A stretch of DNA of 64,000 nucleotides from Pantoea vagans (GTDB lineage: Bacteria; Pseudomonadota; Gammaproteobacteria; Enterobacterales; Enterobacteriaceae): assembly GCF_004792415.1 (NCBI RefSeq), contig NZ_CP038853.1, positions 620,001 through 684,000 on the forward strand, given 5' to 3'. The first letter of the stretch is position 1; every line of letters begins with the position of its first letter. A program made the position numbers and the translations under genes. Shown in pieces: positions 50,691 through 60,114 of the stretch. Below the pieces are notes generated by a model that saw only the letters and a program-made list of their open reading frames with translations, was not told where the DNA came from and ran no database searches.

Positions 50691-50893
50691 AGTTGCTCCT
50701 TTCCGTTGCGGTTAACCCGTGAGAATTCACTGTGCTTAAGTCTAGCCAACAATTTTCAGCCTGCTCAGCGCCAGCAACAACAGCGGGTCTGCTCTTCTGC
50801 CCGATCCGGTAAATTTCTTGCCTGATTCTCCAGGCTGCTGGCGGTTCAGGCATTAGCACGGCACACTGGCTTTTTGCCCGAAAAGGAGTTGCT

Positions 50894-51802
50894 ATGGCGC
50901 ACGATGCACTGTGTCACCGGCTGGCACAGCAGGTAGTCACCTTAATGACCCATGGTCGCGACCGTCTTTGCCCGGTCGAAAATGTGTCGCTGATTTATGC
51001 CAGTCAATATCGTCCCCGTACGCCGATGATGTATCAGCCCGGCATTGTCATCCTGTTTCAGGGCAGCAAAACCGGCTATCTCGGCAGCACCGTGTTTCAG
51101 TATGACGCCAGCAAATACCTGATGCTGACCGTGCCGCTGCCGGTGGAGTGCGAAACCTGGGCCTCGCCGGAGATCCCGATTGCCGGGCTGTGTCTCAGGG
51201 TTGATACCGCCAGCCTGCAGGATCTGCTGATTGAAATTGGCGACGACGATCAGTTTCAGCCGCAGCCGCAGACTTCGGGTATTCACTCGGCCTGGCTGAC
51301 GGAACCGATGCTGTGCGCCGCGGAGCGACTGCTGGATGTGATGACCCAGCCGCGCGATGCGCGCGTGCTGGGGCCGCATATCGTGCGGGAGATTATCTAC
51401 TATGTGCTGACTGGCCCGATTGGCGGCGCGCTGCTTTCGCTGATGAGCCGACAGACGCAGTTCAGCCTCATCGCGCGCGCCCTGCGACGGATTGAGAATC
51501 ACTATGCGGAAAACCTCAGCGTCGATGCGCTGGCCGCGGAAGTGAACATGAGCGTCTCAGCCTTTCACCATAACTTCAAAACGGTGACGCAGACCTCGCC
51601 GTTACAGTATCTCAAGCGCTATCGCCTGCATCAGGCGCGGCTGCTGATGCTGCACGATGGACTCAAGGCGAGTGCGGCGGCGGTGCGGGTGGGCTATGAA
51701 AGCCCTTCGCAATTTTCGCGGGAGTTTAAACGCTATTTCGGCGTGACGCCGGGGGAAGAGGTGAGTCGTGTCAGGCAGACGGTAGCGGATCCGTCCGTCT
51801 GA
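50894..51802 (+). CDS. yqhC: AraC-family regulator YqhC
   Basis: YqhC activates aldehyde reductase genes (yqhD and dkgA in E. coli) in response to reactive aldehydes. The 302-residue protein has an AraC_N cupin-like sensor domain (about 25-170) and two C-terminal HTHs (about 200-295; [19 protein letters not shown] and [19 protein letters not shown]). AAAGGAG precedes the ATG. The identity is based on neighbours (dkgA on one side, yghB on the other) as much as on sequence. Confidence 0.88.
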   Translation: MAHDALCHRLAQQVVTLMTHGRDRLCPVENVSLIYASQYRPRTPMMYQPGIVILFQGSKTGYLGSTVFQYDASKYLMLTVPLPVECETWASPEIPIAGLCLRVDTASLQDLLIEIGDDDQFQPQPQTSGIHSAWLTEPMLCAAERLLDVMTQPRDARVLGPHIVREIIYYVLTGPIGGALLSLMSRQTQFSLIARALRRIENHYAENLSVDALAAEVNMSVSAFHHNFKTVTQTSPLQYLKRYRLHQARLLMLHDGLKASAAAVRVGYESPSQFSREFKRYFGVTPGEEVSRVRQTVADPSV

Positions 51803-51832
51803 GGGGCGGCGGATCCGAAAGCCAGACGCGCG

Positions 51833-52495
51833 TCAGGCGCGTTTCTGGCGACGCTTTTTCCAGATCACCACAATGCTGCCGGACAGGCCGAGCACCAGCA
51901 GCACCATCGGCAGTATCATCAGAATCGCCATCACCTGATCTTCATGACGCTTGATAAACGGCACCTGGCTGATGCCATAGCCAAAGGCAACCACAATGCC
52001 GACCCACAGCACGCCGCTGAGCCAGTTAAACAGCTGAAAGCGGCCATTCTGCAGGCCTGCAATGCCCGCCATGGTCGGCAGGATAGTGCGGATAAAGGCA
52101 AGAAAACGGCCGACCAGCAGCGCCATCAGGCCGTGACGGTTAAACATATTCCAGGCGCGCTGGTGATACTGTGCCGGCAGATGCATCAGCCAGCTCTTCA
52201 CAAGCCGGGTATTCCCCAGCCAGCGGCCCTGCAGATAGCTCAGCCAGCAGCCGAGGCTGGCGGCCGTCGTGAGGATCACCATCGTCGGCACAAAATCCAT
52301 CACCCCTTTAGCCACCATCGCGCCTGCCAGCAGCAGCAGACTGTCGCCCGGCAGGAAAGAGGCGGGCAGCAGACCATTTTCCAGAAACAGCGTCAGAAAC
52401 ATCACGCCGTACACCACCCACACCACATCCGGATTTGCCAGCGCGGCAAAATCCTGATGCCAGAGCGCCTGGACAATCTCGTGTAAAACACCCAT
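51833..52495 (-). CDS. yghB: DedA-family membrane protein YghB
   Basis: YghB is an inner-membrane DedA protein needed, redundantly with YqjA, for proton-motive-force balance and cell division at high temperature. The 220-residue protein (219 in E. coli) shows [21 protein letters not shown] and the second signature [20 protein letters not shown] start at ATG 52495 ([12 protein letters not shown]); two upstream ATGs are not aligned with the family. Its position between yqhC and metC is as in E. coli. Confidence 0.95.
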   Translation of the reverse strand: MGVLHEIVQALWHQDFAALANPDVVWVVYGVMFLTLFLENGLLPASFLPGDSLLLLAGAMVAKGVMDFVPTMVILTTAASLGCWLSYLQGRWLGNTRLVKSWLMHLPAQYHQRAWNMFNRHGLMALLVGRFLAFIRTILPTMAGIAGLQNGRFQLFNWLSGVLWVGIVVAFGYGISQVPFIKRHEDQVMAILMILPMVLLVLGLSGSIVVIWKKRRQKRA

Positions 52496-52670
52496 TAGCG
52501 ATTCCATCACGTCACAAGGAACAATCCGTCTGCGTTCAGGCAGCACGGCAATCTCACCGGTAAGCTGAACGATGCGGGATAAATTTTAACAACAAATGAG
52601 CCGGGGCCCGGCAAACTCTCCGGGCCGCCGCTACGTGGTTTATCTTCTGTTTACTTTCTGTTTATCTGAC

Positions 52671-53861
52671 TTAGCGCGTCAGGCGCGCAAAACCGGCCTC
52701 CAGGTCAGTCAGCAGATCATCAACGTGCTCCAGACCAATGTGCAGCCGCACCAGCGTGCCGGTGAAATCCACACCGCCCGCCGGACGAATCTCAGCCAGC
52801 TCTTCCGGCTGATTCGCCAGGATTAGCGATTCATAGCCGCCCCAGGAGTAAGCCATGCTGAAATGATGGAAGTGATCGAGATATTCCGCCAGTTGGGGCG
52901 CGTCTAATTTTTCCTGCAGGATGAACGAGAACAGGCCGCTGCTGCCGTTAAAATCGCGCTGCCAGAATGCATGACCTTTGCTTTGCGCCAGTGCCGGATG
53001 ATTGACCCGTGCCACTTCCGGGCGCGCCGCCAGCCACTCAGCCACCTGAATCGCGCTCTCTTCATGCTGACGCAGACGGGTGCCCAGCGTGCGCAGACCG
53101 CGGCTCGCCATGTAGGCGGTATCGGCATCCACCATCTGGCCCATCAGATAAGAGTTCTCACGCAGCTGGTCGATACAGCATGCATTGGCGACTGCCGTGC
53201 CGATCATTGCATCGCTGTGACCAATCAGATATTTGGTACCAGCCTGAATCGAGATGTCGATGCCGTGCGCCAGCGCGTTAAACAGAATACCGGCCGCCCA
53301 GGTGTTGTCGATCATGATGATCGCCTCGGGCGCTTTAGCGCGTACCGCTGCCACAATCGCCGGAATATCCTGAACTTCCATCGTGATTGAAGCGGGCGAC
53401 TCCAGGAAGACAACACGGGTGTTGGGTTGCACCAGCTCACCGATTTCACTGCCGATGCAGTGATCGAACCAGCCGGTGGAAACCTGCAGCTTAGCGAGAA
53501 TTTTAGTACAGAAATCCTGCGTCGGTTCATAGACCGCACCGCTCATCAGTACGTGGTCGCCCGCCTCGACAAACGCCAGAATCGCGTTCGCCACGGCAGC
53601 CGCGCCGCAGGGGTAGAGCACACAGCCCGCACCGCCTTCCAGCTCGGTCATCGCATCCTGCAACGCGAAGTGCGTCAGGGTGCCACGACGGCCATAAAAG
53701 AGTTCGCCTTTTGCCCGACCGGCGGTGGCGCGTTTCTTCTCTGCAACCGTATCAAAAACCAGCGAAGAGGCGCGCTGAATGACGCTGTTCACCGAGCCCT
53801 GGGTATAACGCTTGCTGCGTCCTGCACTGACGAGCGTGGTATCAATTTTTCTGGTGGTCAT
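52671..53861 (-). CDS. metC: Cystathionine beta-lyase
   Basis: MetC cleaves cystathionine to homocysteine, pyruvate and ammonia in methionine synthesis. The 396-residue PLP enzyme (395 in E. coli) has the Schiff-base Lys210 in [16 protein letters not shown], Asp185 in IDNTW and Tyr111 in the AVYEPTQ loop. In E. coli it is divergent from exbB; here the TRAP genes and a repeat lie between them. I looked for tandem MetJ boxes upstream and found nothing convincing. Confidence 0.97.
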   Translation of the reverse strand: MTTRKIDTTLVSAGRSKRYTQGSVNSVIQRASSLVFDTVAEKKRATAGRAKGELFYGRRGTLTHFALQDAMTELEGGAGCVLYPCGAAAVANAILAFVEAGDHVLMSGAVYEPTQDFCTKILAKLQVSTGWFDHCIGSEIGELVQPNTRVVFLESPASITMEVQDIPAIVAAVRAKAPEAIIMIDNTWAAGILFNALAHGIDISIQAGTKYLIGHSDAMIGTAVANACCIDQLRENSYLMGQMVDADTAYMASRGLRTLGTRLRQHEESAIQVAEWLAARPEVARVNHPALAQSKGHAFWQRDFNGSSGLFSFILQEKLDAPQLAEYLDHFHHFSMAYSWGGYESLILANQPEELAEIRPAGGVDFTGTLVRLHIGLEHVDDLLTDLEAGFARLTR

Positions 53862-53990
53862 GAGTCGCCTTTACCGCTTCAGACTAAGCCTTCACGTTAT
53901 CACGAAACGGCCAGCAGGGTTGAGACTCAATGGTGATTATCAGAGTGCGTCGCAGGAAAAAAACCGGCCCGCGAGCGGGCCTGAAATTGA

Positions 53991-54187
53991 TGACAAAGTG
54001 TGGCCCGGTTAGCTGTGAGACCGAGCCAGTACAGGAAACCCGGTCAGAACGGAAAGGCGCTTACGCCAATCCCTGGCTCGCTCGGCCCGCGCCGTCCATG
54101 GCGCGGGACGCTTTCCTCCTCTGACCGGGTTCCCTGCATGTTGAGCTAATCCATCGCTGCCAGTTGCACCCTGATTCGAGTTTGTCA
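53991..54187 (+). repeat. Long palindromic intergenic repeat, copy A
   Basis: A 197-bp element with ends TGACAAA (53991-53997) and TTTGTCA (54181-54187). Inner arms pair: ACAGGAAACCCGGTCAGA against the complement of TCTGACCGGGTTCCCTGC. The apex is CCCGCGCC-GTCCAT-GGCGCGGG, and the shared core GCGCGGGACGCTTTCCTC follows. It lies between the metC start and the dctM stop, at the border of the TRAP genes. The rest of this 364-bp gap holds a short Rho-independent-like stem (GGCCCGC/GCGGGCC near 53966-53980). Confidence 0.72.
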
Positions 54188-54225
54188 GCAGTCTGGGACC
54201 CGCAAGCAAGCCGGTTTCCATTGCC

Positions 54226-55512
54226 TTACATCACGCCCATCAGGCGCGGTAACCAGAGTGAAATAGCGGGAATATAGGTAATCAGCATCAGCACCAGGAA
54301 CAGCATGCCGTAGAACGGCAGCATCGCCCCGACGACCTGCTCAATCTTCTGCTTACTCACCGCGCTGGCCACAAACAGCACGGTGCCGACCGGCGGCGTA
54401 ATCAGCCCGATGCCCAGGTTCGTCAGCATGATCATGCCAAAGTGAACCGGATCGACCCCCAGCGCGGTGGCTACCGGCAGCAGCACCGGCGTCAGGATCA
54501 GAATCAGCGGCGCCATATCCATCAGCGTGCCCACCACCAGCAGCAGGATGTTGATACACATCAGGATCACATATTTGTTATCGGAGAGGCTGGTGAACGC
54601 TTCGGTAATAATGGTTGGCAGCTGCATAAAGGTCATTACCGCGCCAAACCCGGCCGCGAAAGCGATCAGCACCATCACGATGGTGACGGTTTTAATGGTG
54701 CGGAACAGCAGGATATGCAGCTGACTCCATTTAAAGTCGCGATAGATAAACATGGTGACGAAGAACGCCCAGATACAGGCAATCGCAGCGGACTCCGAGG
54801 CGGTAAAGATGCCGGAGAGGATCCCCCCCATGATGATCACGACGGTAAACAGCCCCCAGAACGCGTCGAAGAAAATCTTCAGCGCCTGACGAAACGGAAT
54901 ACGCTCGCCTTTGGGGTAGCCGCGTTTACGGGCAAAGCCCAGACACATCACCATCAGGCAGGCCCCCAGCAGCAGGCCAGGAAAAATCCCGGCGACAAAC
55001 AGCGAGGAGATAGTCACCATGCCGCCGGTCGCCAGCGAGTAAATCACCGAGTTGTGGCTGGGGGGCGTCAGCACCGCCTGAACGGAGCCGCTGGCGGTTA
55101 CGGCAGCCGCAAAGTCACGCGGATAGCCTTTCTCCTCCATCTGCGGAATCATCACCGAACCAATCGAGGCGGTATCGGCTACCGACGACCCGGAGATAGC
55201 GCCAAAAAAGGTTGAAGCGACGATATTAACCAGCGACAGCCCGCCGCGAATAAAGCCGACAAAGATATAGGCGAAGTTGACCAGGCGACGGGCAATGCCG
55301 CCCTCCGCCATAATCGCGCCAGCGAGGATAAAGAACGGAATGGTCAGCAGTGAAAATTTGTTAATCCCGTTGGTGACCTGAATCACCACCGCTTCCAGCG
55401 GCAGATCGATCCACCAGGCGCCGATAAAGGCGCTCAGTCCCACCGCAAAGGCGACCGGAAAACCTACCATCAGCAACACCAGCAAACTGCCTATCAAGAT
55501 CAATGCATCCAT
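54226..55512 (-). CDS. dctM: TRAP transporter large permease (DctM)
   Basis: DctM is the 12-helix channel subunit of a TRAP transporter, driven by the sodium or proton gradient. The 428-residue protein shows the family start LLVLLMVGFPVAFAVGLSAF, FGAISGSSVADTASIGSVMIP, and TPPVGTVLFV near the end. GGAGCAGAAAA precedes the ATG. It is the last gene of dctP-dctQ-dctM, 14 bases past dctQ. The cassette is absent at this site in E. coli. Confidence 0.94.
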   Translation of the reverse strand: MDALILIGSLLVLLMVGFPVAFAVGLSAFIGAWWIDLPLEAVVIQVTNGINKFSLLTIPFFILAGAIMAEGGIARRLVNFAYIFVGFIRGGLSLVNIVASTFFGAISGSSVADTASIGSVMIPQMEEKGYPRDFAAAVTASGSVQAVLTPPSHNSVIYSLATGGMVTISSLFVAGIFPGLLLGACLMVMCLGFARKRGYPKGERIPFRQALKIFFDAFWGLFTVVIIMGGILSGIFTASESAAIACIWAFFVTMFIYRDFKWSQLHILLFRTIKTVTIVMVLIAFAAGFGAVMTFMQLPTIITEAFTSLSDNKYVILMCINILLLVVGTLMDMAPLILILTPVLLPVATALGVDPVHFGMIMLTNLGIGLITPPVGTVLFVASAVSKQKIEQVVGAMLPFYGMLFLVLMLITYIPAISLWLPRLMGVM

Positions 55513-55526
55513 TTTTCTGCTCCGCG

Positions 55527-56033
55527 TTAGTGGGTGCCGCCCAGCGTGACAATCGGTCGCTGGCTCTGATCGCCGCTCAGCAGGCGCTCAATAACAAACA
55601 GCAGGGTGAAAATTGCGCCAATCGGGATCGGCAGATACATCTCGCCGTAGGTCACCGCCGGAAGTGAGGCGAGGGTCTGCACCCACATCGCTTCGCACAG
55701 GCTGTAACTGGCCTGGAAGATCACCAGACAGGTGACGACCATCAGCAGATCGCTGACGCGCAGCATCAGGCGCTGCCGGGCAGGCGACAGGCGGTCAGTG
55801 ACCATCGACACGCAGATATGGGTTCCGGCGCGCAGACCCACCGGTGCGCCAATAAAGGTAAAAATAATCATGCAGATAATGGCAACCGGCTCCGGCCACG
55901 AGAGCGCGCCGTTCATCACGTAACGGGCGAAGATCCCAATCGGGATCACCGTCACCATGATCAACAGCGCCATGGCGGCCACCAGCATGCAGAGCAGATA
56001 AAGCCCATCCATCAGACGCGTATAAGCAGACAT
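55527..56033 (-). CDS. dctQ: TRAP transporter small permease (DctQ)
   Basis: DctQ is the four-helix subunit that pairs with DctM. The 168-residue protein has four hydrophobic segments, with family marks IFARYVMNGALSWPEPVAII and PVGLRAGTHICV. It is 49 bases downstream of dctP and 14 bases upstream of dctM. Confidence 0.92.
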   Translation of the reverse strand: MSAYTRLMDGLYLLCMLVAAMALLIMVTVIPIGIFARYVMNGALSWPEPVAIICMIIFTFIGAPVGLRAGTHICVSMVTDRLSPARQRLMLRVSDLLMVVTCLVIFQASYSLCEAMWVQTLASLPAVTYGEMYLPIPIGAIFTLLFVIERLLSGDQSQRPIVTLGGTH

Positions 56034-56082
56034 AATTGATACCTGATTAAATACGCCACACGGCAGCGTGGCGCGGGAAGGG

Positions 56083-57054
56083 TTATTTCACCTCAGCGAT
56101 CCGGGTCATCAGATCCTGATATTTGCCGCCAAACTGATCGCGCACCGGCTGAGTCGCTTTGACGAAATAGTCACGGTCGGTCTGCTGGAAGGTGACGCCG
56201 CCCGCCTTCATTTTGGCGATCGACTCTTCGGTATAGGTCGCCCAGAGATGGCGCTCCTCATCCTGTGCCTCTTTGCCAAGCTTTTTCAGCAGGGCCTGAT
56301 CGTCGGGTTTCAGGCGATCCCAGGCGCGTTTTGAAAACAGGATCATCTCTGGCTGGATAAAGTGGCCGCTGAGGGTGTAATACTTCGCGACCGGCATATA
56401 GTTATGGGCGACAAAGGTTGGTGGGTTGTTTTCGGTGCCATCAACCACGCCGGTCTGCATCGCACTGAACACTTCACTGACGCCCATTGCCACCGGATTG
56501 GCGCCCATCGCTTTCAGCGTCGCCAGCGAGATGGCGCTGTTCTGCACCCGGATTTTCATGCCCCTGAGATCGTCCGGCTTCGCCAGCGGCTTTTTGGTGA
56601 TCATGTTGCGCTCACCGGCATCGGTCCAGCCCAGGAACACCATGCGGGCGTTGGGATCGTTATCGAATTTGTCGGCAATCTCGCGGCCTATCTCGCCATC
56701 CAGCACGTTGTGCATGTGATTAACGTCGCGGAAAATGTAGGGCAGGGTCAGCACGCTGGTTTCCGGGGCAATCGAGGTGACCGGGGCCAGCGAGACGCGG
56801 ATCATATCAATAGCCCCCAGTTGCACCTGTTGCAGCGTCTGATCTTCATCACCCAGCACGCCACCGGCGTAGAGCTTCATCTCCAGCCGCCCATCGGTGG
56901 CCTGTTTCAGTTTGTCGCCCATGTGTTGCAGAGCGACCACAGTGGGATAACCGGCAGGCTGCACTTCAGCCACCTTAATCACCTGTGCCGTGGCGGTGGC
57001 GCTCGCTATCATCGCCGCCAGGGCACTGGCCACGCATGTTTTCATCATTCTCAT
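56083..57054 (-). CDS. dctP: TRAP transporter solute-binding protein (DctP)
   Basis: DctP is the periplasmic binding protein of the system. The 323-residue protein has a signal peptide ending near ATATA. The conserved arginine that pairs with a carboxylate is in GMKIRVQNS, and the SEVFSAMQTGVVDGTENNPP stretch is typical of the C4-dicarboxylate/sugar-acid (DctP/YiaO/SiaP) group. The start at 57054 follows GGGAGA at seven bases; 24 upstream codons in frame are not conserved. The substrate is an organic acid of some kind and cannot be narrowed by sight. There is no adjacent regulator or catabolic gene except the citrate-type transporter 1.7 kb away. Confidence 0.9.
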   Translation of the reverse strand: MRMMKTCVASALAAMIASATATAQVIKVAEVQPAGYPTVVALQHMGDKLKQATDGRLEMKLYAGGVLGDEDQTLQQVQLGAIDMIRVSLAPVTSIAPETSVLTLPYIFRDVNHMHNVLDGEIGREIADKFDNDPNARMVFLGWTDAGERNMITKKPLAKPDDLRGMKIRVQNSAISLATLKAMGANPVAMGVSEVFSAMQTGVVDGTENNPPTFVAHNYMPVAKYYTLSGHFIQPEMILFSKRAWDRLKPDDQALLKKLGKEAQDEERHLWATYTEESIAKMKAGGVTFQQTDRDYFVKATQPVRDQFGGKYQDLMTRIAEVK

Positions 57055-57298
57055 TATATTGTCTCCCGCAGAGGTAAGACGGCCTGCGGTCAGGGCTAAC
57101 CGCAGAGGGCCGTAAGGAGCCAGCATAGTGAAAACGTGTCTGAGTAAAATGCAGCAATGCTGATTGAATGAATTCCGTCACATTTTGAAACGTTGTTTTA
57201 ATAAATTTTCATACAGCTTCACATTTTCGAAACATCCTCACAAACCGTGCCTGAACCCGCTCAACAACAGGTCAATAGCGCTGAGCAGCTTTGTAAAT

Positions 57299-57317
57299 AG
57301 TAATGAGAACGACTATC
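57299..57317. promoter_or_regulatory. Fur box upstream of exbB
   Basis: AGTAATGAGAACGACTATC matches 13 of 19 positions of the Fur consensus GATAATGATAATCATTATC. It is about 70 bases before the exbB start; iron repression is expected. The rest of the 331-bp dctP-exbB gap shows nothing else clear. Confidence 0.65.
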
Positions 57318-57385
57318 AATTCGCCGGCGTTTTGCTATTATTTGCGCTTGTTTCGCATCCCTGAATCAGAAGTTGGAGAAGCAGC

Positions 57386-58126
57386 GTGGTAGCCAGTGAT
57401 TTGATGCAAACGGACCTCTCCGTTTGGGGCATGTATCAACATGCCGATATCGTGGTAAAGGTGGTCATGATTGGCCTGTTATTGGCCTCAGTGGTGACCT
57501 GGGCGATCTTCTTCGGCAAATATGCCGAACTCAGCGCGGCTAAGCGTCGCCTGAAGCGTGAGCAACTGGCACTGGGCGAAGCCCGCAATCTGAATGACGC
57601 CGCCCGCATTGCCAAAGCCTTTACCGGGCACAGCCACTCTGTGATGCTGTTGAACGATGCGCAGAATGAACTTGAACTGTCGGCTGGCGTGGAAGATACC
57701 AACGGCATTAAAGATCGCACCAGTTTCCGCCTCGAGCGCCGTGTAGCCGCCTTCAGCCGTCATGCGGGTCGTGGCAACGGTTTCCTGGCGACCATCGGTT
57801 CTGTCGCTCCGTTTATCGGCCTGTTCGGCACCGTCTGGGGCATCATGAACAGCTTTATCGGCATCGCGAAAACCCAGACCACCAACCTTGCGGTGGTGGC
57901 ACCGGGTATTGCCGAAGCGCTGCTGGCGACCGCGATTGGTCTGGTTGCTGCGATCCCGGCCGTCGTCATCTATAACGTTTTTGCCCGCATGATTGCCAAC
58001 TACAAAGCCTCGCTGGGTGATGTCGCCGCGCAGGTGATGCTGCTGCAGAGTCGTGATATCGATCTGGGCACCGTCGCCACAGAGGTTCCGCGTCCTGCGA
58101 CCGCCCAGAAACTGCGCTTAGGGTAA
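57386..58126 (+). CDS. exbB: TonB-system energy transducer ExbB
   Basis: ExbB is an inner-membrane proton-channel subunit of the TonB-ExbB-ExbD motor that powers uptake of iron-siderophores and vitamin B12. The 246-residue protein has three helices and the conserved LMQTDLSVWGMYQHADIVVK, GLFGTVWGIMNSFIGIA and AEALLATAIGLVAAIPAVV. The start is GTG 57386, with GGAG seven bases before. exbD follows after six bases. Confidence 0.97.
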   Translation: MVASDLMQTDLSVWGMYQHADIVVKVVMIGLLLASVVTWAIFFGKYAELSAAKRRLKREQLALGEARNLNDAARIAKAFTGHSHSVMLLNDAQNELELSAGVEDTNGIKDRTSFRLERRVAAFSRHAGRGNGFLATIGSVAPFIGLFGTVWGIMNSFIGIAKTQTTNLAVVAPGIAEALLATAIGLVAAIPAVVIYNVFARMIANYKASLGDVAAQVMLLQSRDIDLGTVATEVPRPATAQKLRLG

Positions 58127-58132
58127 GTTGTT

Positions 58133-58555
<423 letters not shown>

Positions 58556-58574
58556 CGGGTTATCCGGCAACATG

Positions 58575-58604
58575 AAAAGGCGACTGTTAAGGTCGCCTTT
58601 TTTT
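58575..58604 (+). terminator. Terminator after exbD
   Basis: AAAAGGCGAC-TGTTAAG-GTCGCCTTTT with a T-run of seven, 20 bases past the exbD stop. Confidence 0.92.
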
Positions 58605-58723
58605 ATGGCGGCTCTTCAGCCAGATAAAATCAGGCAGATCAGCACCAGAGCTGATCACTTATGCTGGCTGATCTGAATTGTTAATTGCTTGTTACTTATG
58701 TACACAGAATTGTAAAGTGCAAT

Positions 58724-58739
58724 GGTGAGCCAGGTCACA
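58724..58739 (+). promoter_or_regulatory. CRP-cAMP site upstream of the citrate transporter gene
   Basis: GGTGA-GCCAGG-TCACA has one mismatch to the CRP half-sites and an A/T-rich flank (TCACATTAAT). It is 53 bases before the ATG. Catabolite control of a citrate carrier would be expected. Confidence 0.5.
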
Positions 58740-58791
58740 TTAATCTCGCCTCAGGCAGGCTAAAACGGCTAAAAAACAACAGGAAGCCGTT

Positions 58792-60114
58792 ATGAGTCAC
58801 ACCCCGTCTTTACAAAAGCCGCCGAAAAGTGCTGCCCGAACCATCTTTAACGTCACCAGTGGTAACTTTCTGGAGATGTACGATTTTATGGTGTTTGGCT
58901 ATTACGCCACCGCCATTGCCAAAACCTTCTTTCCCGGTGATGACCCGTTTGCTTCCCTGATGCTCACCCTGATGACCTTTGGTGCCGGCTTCCTGATGCG
59001 CCCGCTGGGGGCGATCATTCTGGGTGCCTACATCGACCATCATGGTCGTCGTAAAGGCTTATTACTGACGCTGGGCTTAATGGCGATTGGTACCCTGACC
59101 ATTGCGCTGGTACCAGGCTACGCCACGCTGGGCGCGGCGGCACCGATTCTGATTCTGCTGGGACGCCTGTTGCAGGGCTTCTCGGCAGGCGTCGAGCTGG
59201 GTGGCGTATCGGTCTATCTGGCGGAAGTCGCGCCAAAAGGTCGCAAAGGCTTTTTCGTCAGCTGGCAGTCCGGCAGTCAGCAGATTGCGGTGATTTTTGC
59301 CGCCCTGCTGGGCCTGATGCTGAATCATCTGCTGGCGAAAGAGGCGGTGACGGAGTGGGGCTGGCGTATCCCGTTTGTGGTCGGCTGCCTGATTGTGCCG
59401 TTCCTGTTCTACATTCGCCGGATGCTGGAAGAGACCGAAGCGTTCAGCAAACGTAAACATCATCCGAGCATGACGGAAATTATGCGGTCAGTTGCCAGCA
59501 ACTGGGCGCTGGTGCTGGCGGGCATGCTGATGGTGGTCACCACCACGGTGATGTTCTACATGATCACTGCCTTTACCCCGACCTTTGGTAAAACCGTGCT
59601 GATGATGAGCGATAAGCAGGCGTTTCTGGTCACCCTCTGCGTGGGTGTCTCAAACCTCTTCTGGCTGCCGCTGATGGGCGCGCTGTCGGACCGCGTCGGA
59701 CGCCGTCCGCTGCTGATCATCTTTACCCTGCTGATGATTGTGACGACCTGGCCGGTGCTGCACTGGCTGGTGGGCTCGGCCAGCTTCGCCCATCTGCTGG
59801 AAGCGGAACTGTGGCTGTCGTTTCTTTATGCCAGTTACAACGGGGCGATGGTGGTGTATCTGGCGGAGATTATGCCTGCTGAGGTGCGCGCCGCCGGTTT
59901 CTCTATGGCCTACAGTCTGGCGACGGCGCTGTTTGGCGGCTTCACGCCGGCTATCTCCAGCTATCTGATCCACGCCACCGGTGATAAGGCGATGCCGGGC
60001 GTCTGGCTGACCTTTGCTGCCGTCTGCGGGCTGATCGGTACGCTGTTGATTGGCCGGATGGTGAAACAGTATCAGTTGCGCCACAGCGCGACGCCGGCCA
60101 GCGCTTCCCTCTAA
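58792..60114 (+). CDS. Citrate/tricarballylate:H+ symporter, MFS (CitA/TcuC-like)
   Basis: The 440-residue, 12-helix major facilitator closely resembles plasmid CitA and TcuC of enterics. Matching stretches include VTSGNFLEMYDFMVFGYYAT, FGAGFLMRPLGAIILGAYID, LLGRLLQGFSAGVELGGVSVYL, and the loop motif DRVGRRPLLI. Such proteins import citrate or related tricarboxylates with protons. The ATG at 58792 is preceded by a CRP-like site. It is monocistronic, and convergent with the pilus genes with 4 bases of shared end (stops overlap at 60111-60114). Confidence 0.88.
   Translation: MSHTPSLQKPPKSAARTIFNVTSGNFLEMYDFMVFGYYATAIAKTFFPGDDPFASLMLTLMTFGAGFLMRPLGAIILGAYIDHHGRRKGLLLTLGLMAIGTLTIALVPGYATLGAAAPILILLGRLLQGFSAGVELGGVSVYLAEVAPKGRKGFFVSWQSGSQQIAVIFAALLGLMLNHLLAKEAVTEWGWRIPFVVGCLIVPFLFYIRRMLEETEAFSKRKHHPSMTEIMRSVASNWALVLAGMLMVVTTTVMFYMITAFTPTFGKTVLMMSDKQAFLVTLCVGVSNLFWLPLMGALSDRVGRRPLLIIFTLLMIVTTWPVLHWLVGSASFAHLLEAELWLSFLYASYNGAMVVYLAEIMPAEVRAAGFSMAYSLATALFGGFTPAISSYLIHATGDKAMPGVWLTFAAVCGLIGTLLIGRMVKQYQLRHSATPASASL

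Noticed and set aside
53862..53990. MetJ boxes upstream of metC
   Set aside because: Only scattered partial AGAC matches; no tandem AGACGTCT-like pair.
54442..55215. A 257-codon His/Gln-rich frame on the + strand
   Set aside because: It is the antisense shadow of the hydrophobic dctM gene; such shadows of membrane proteins are typically rich in His, Gln and Arg.
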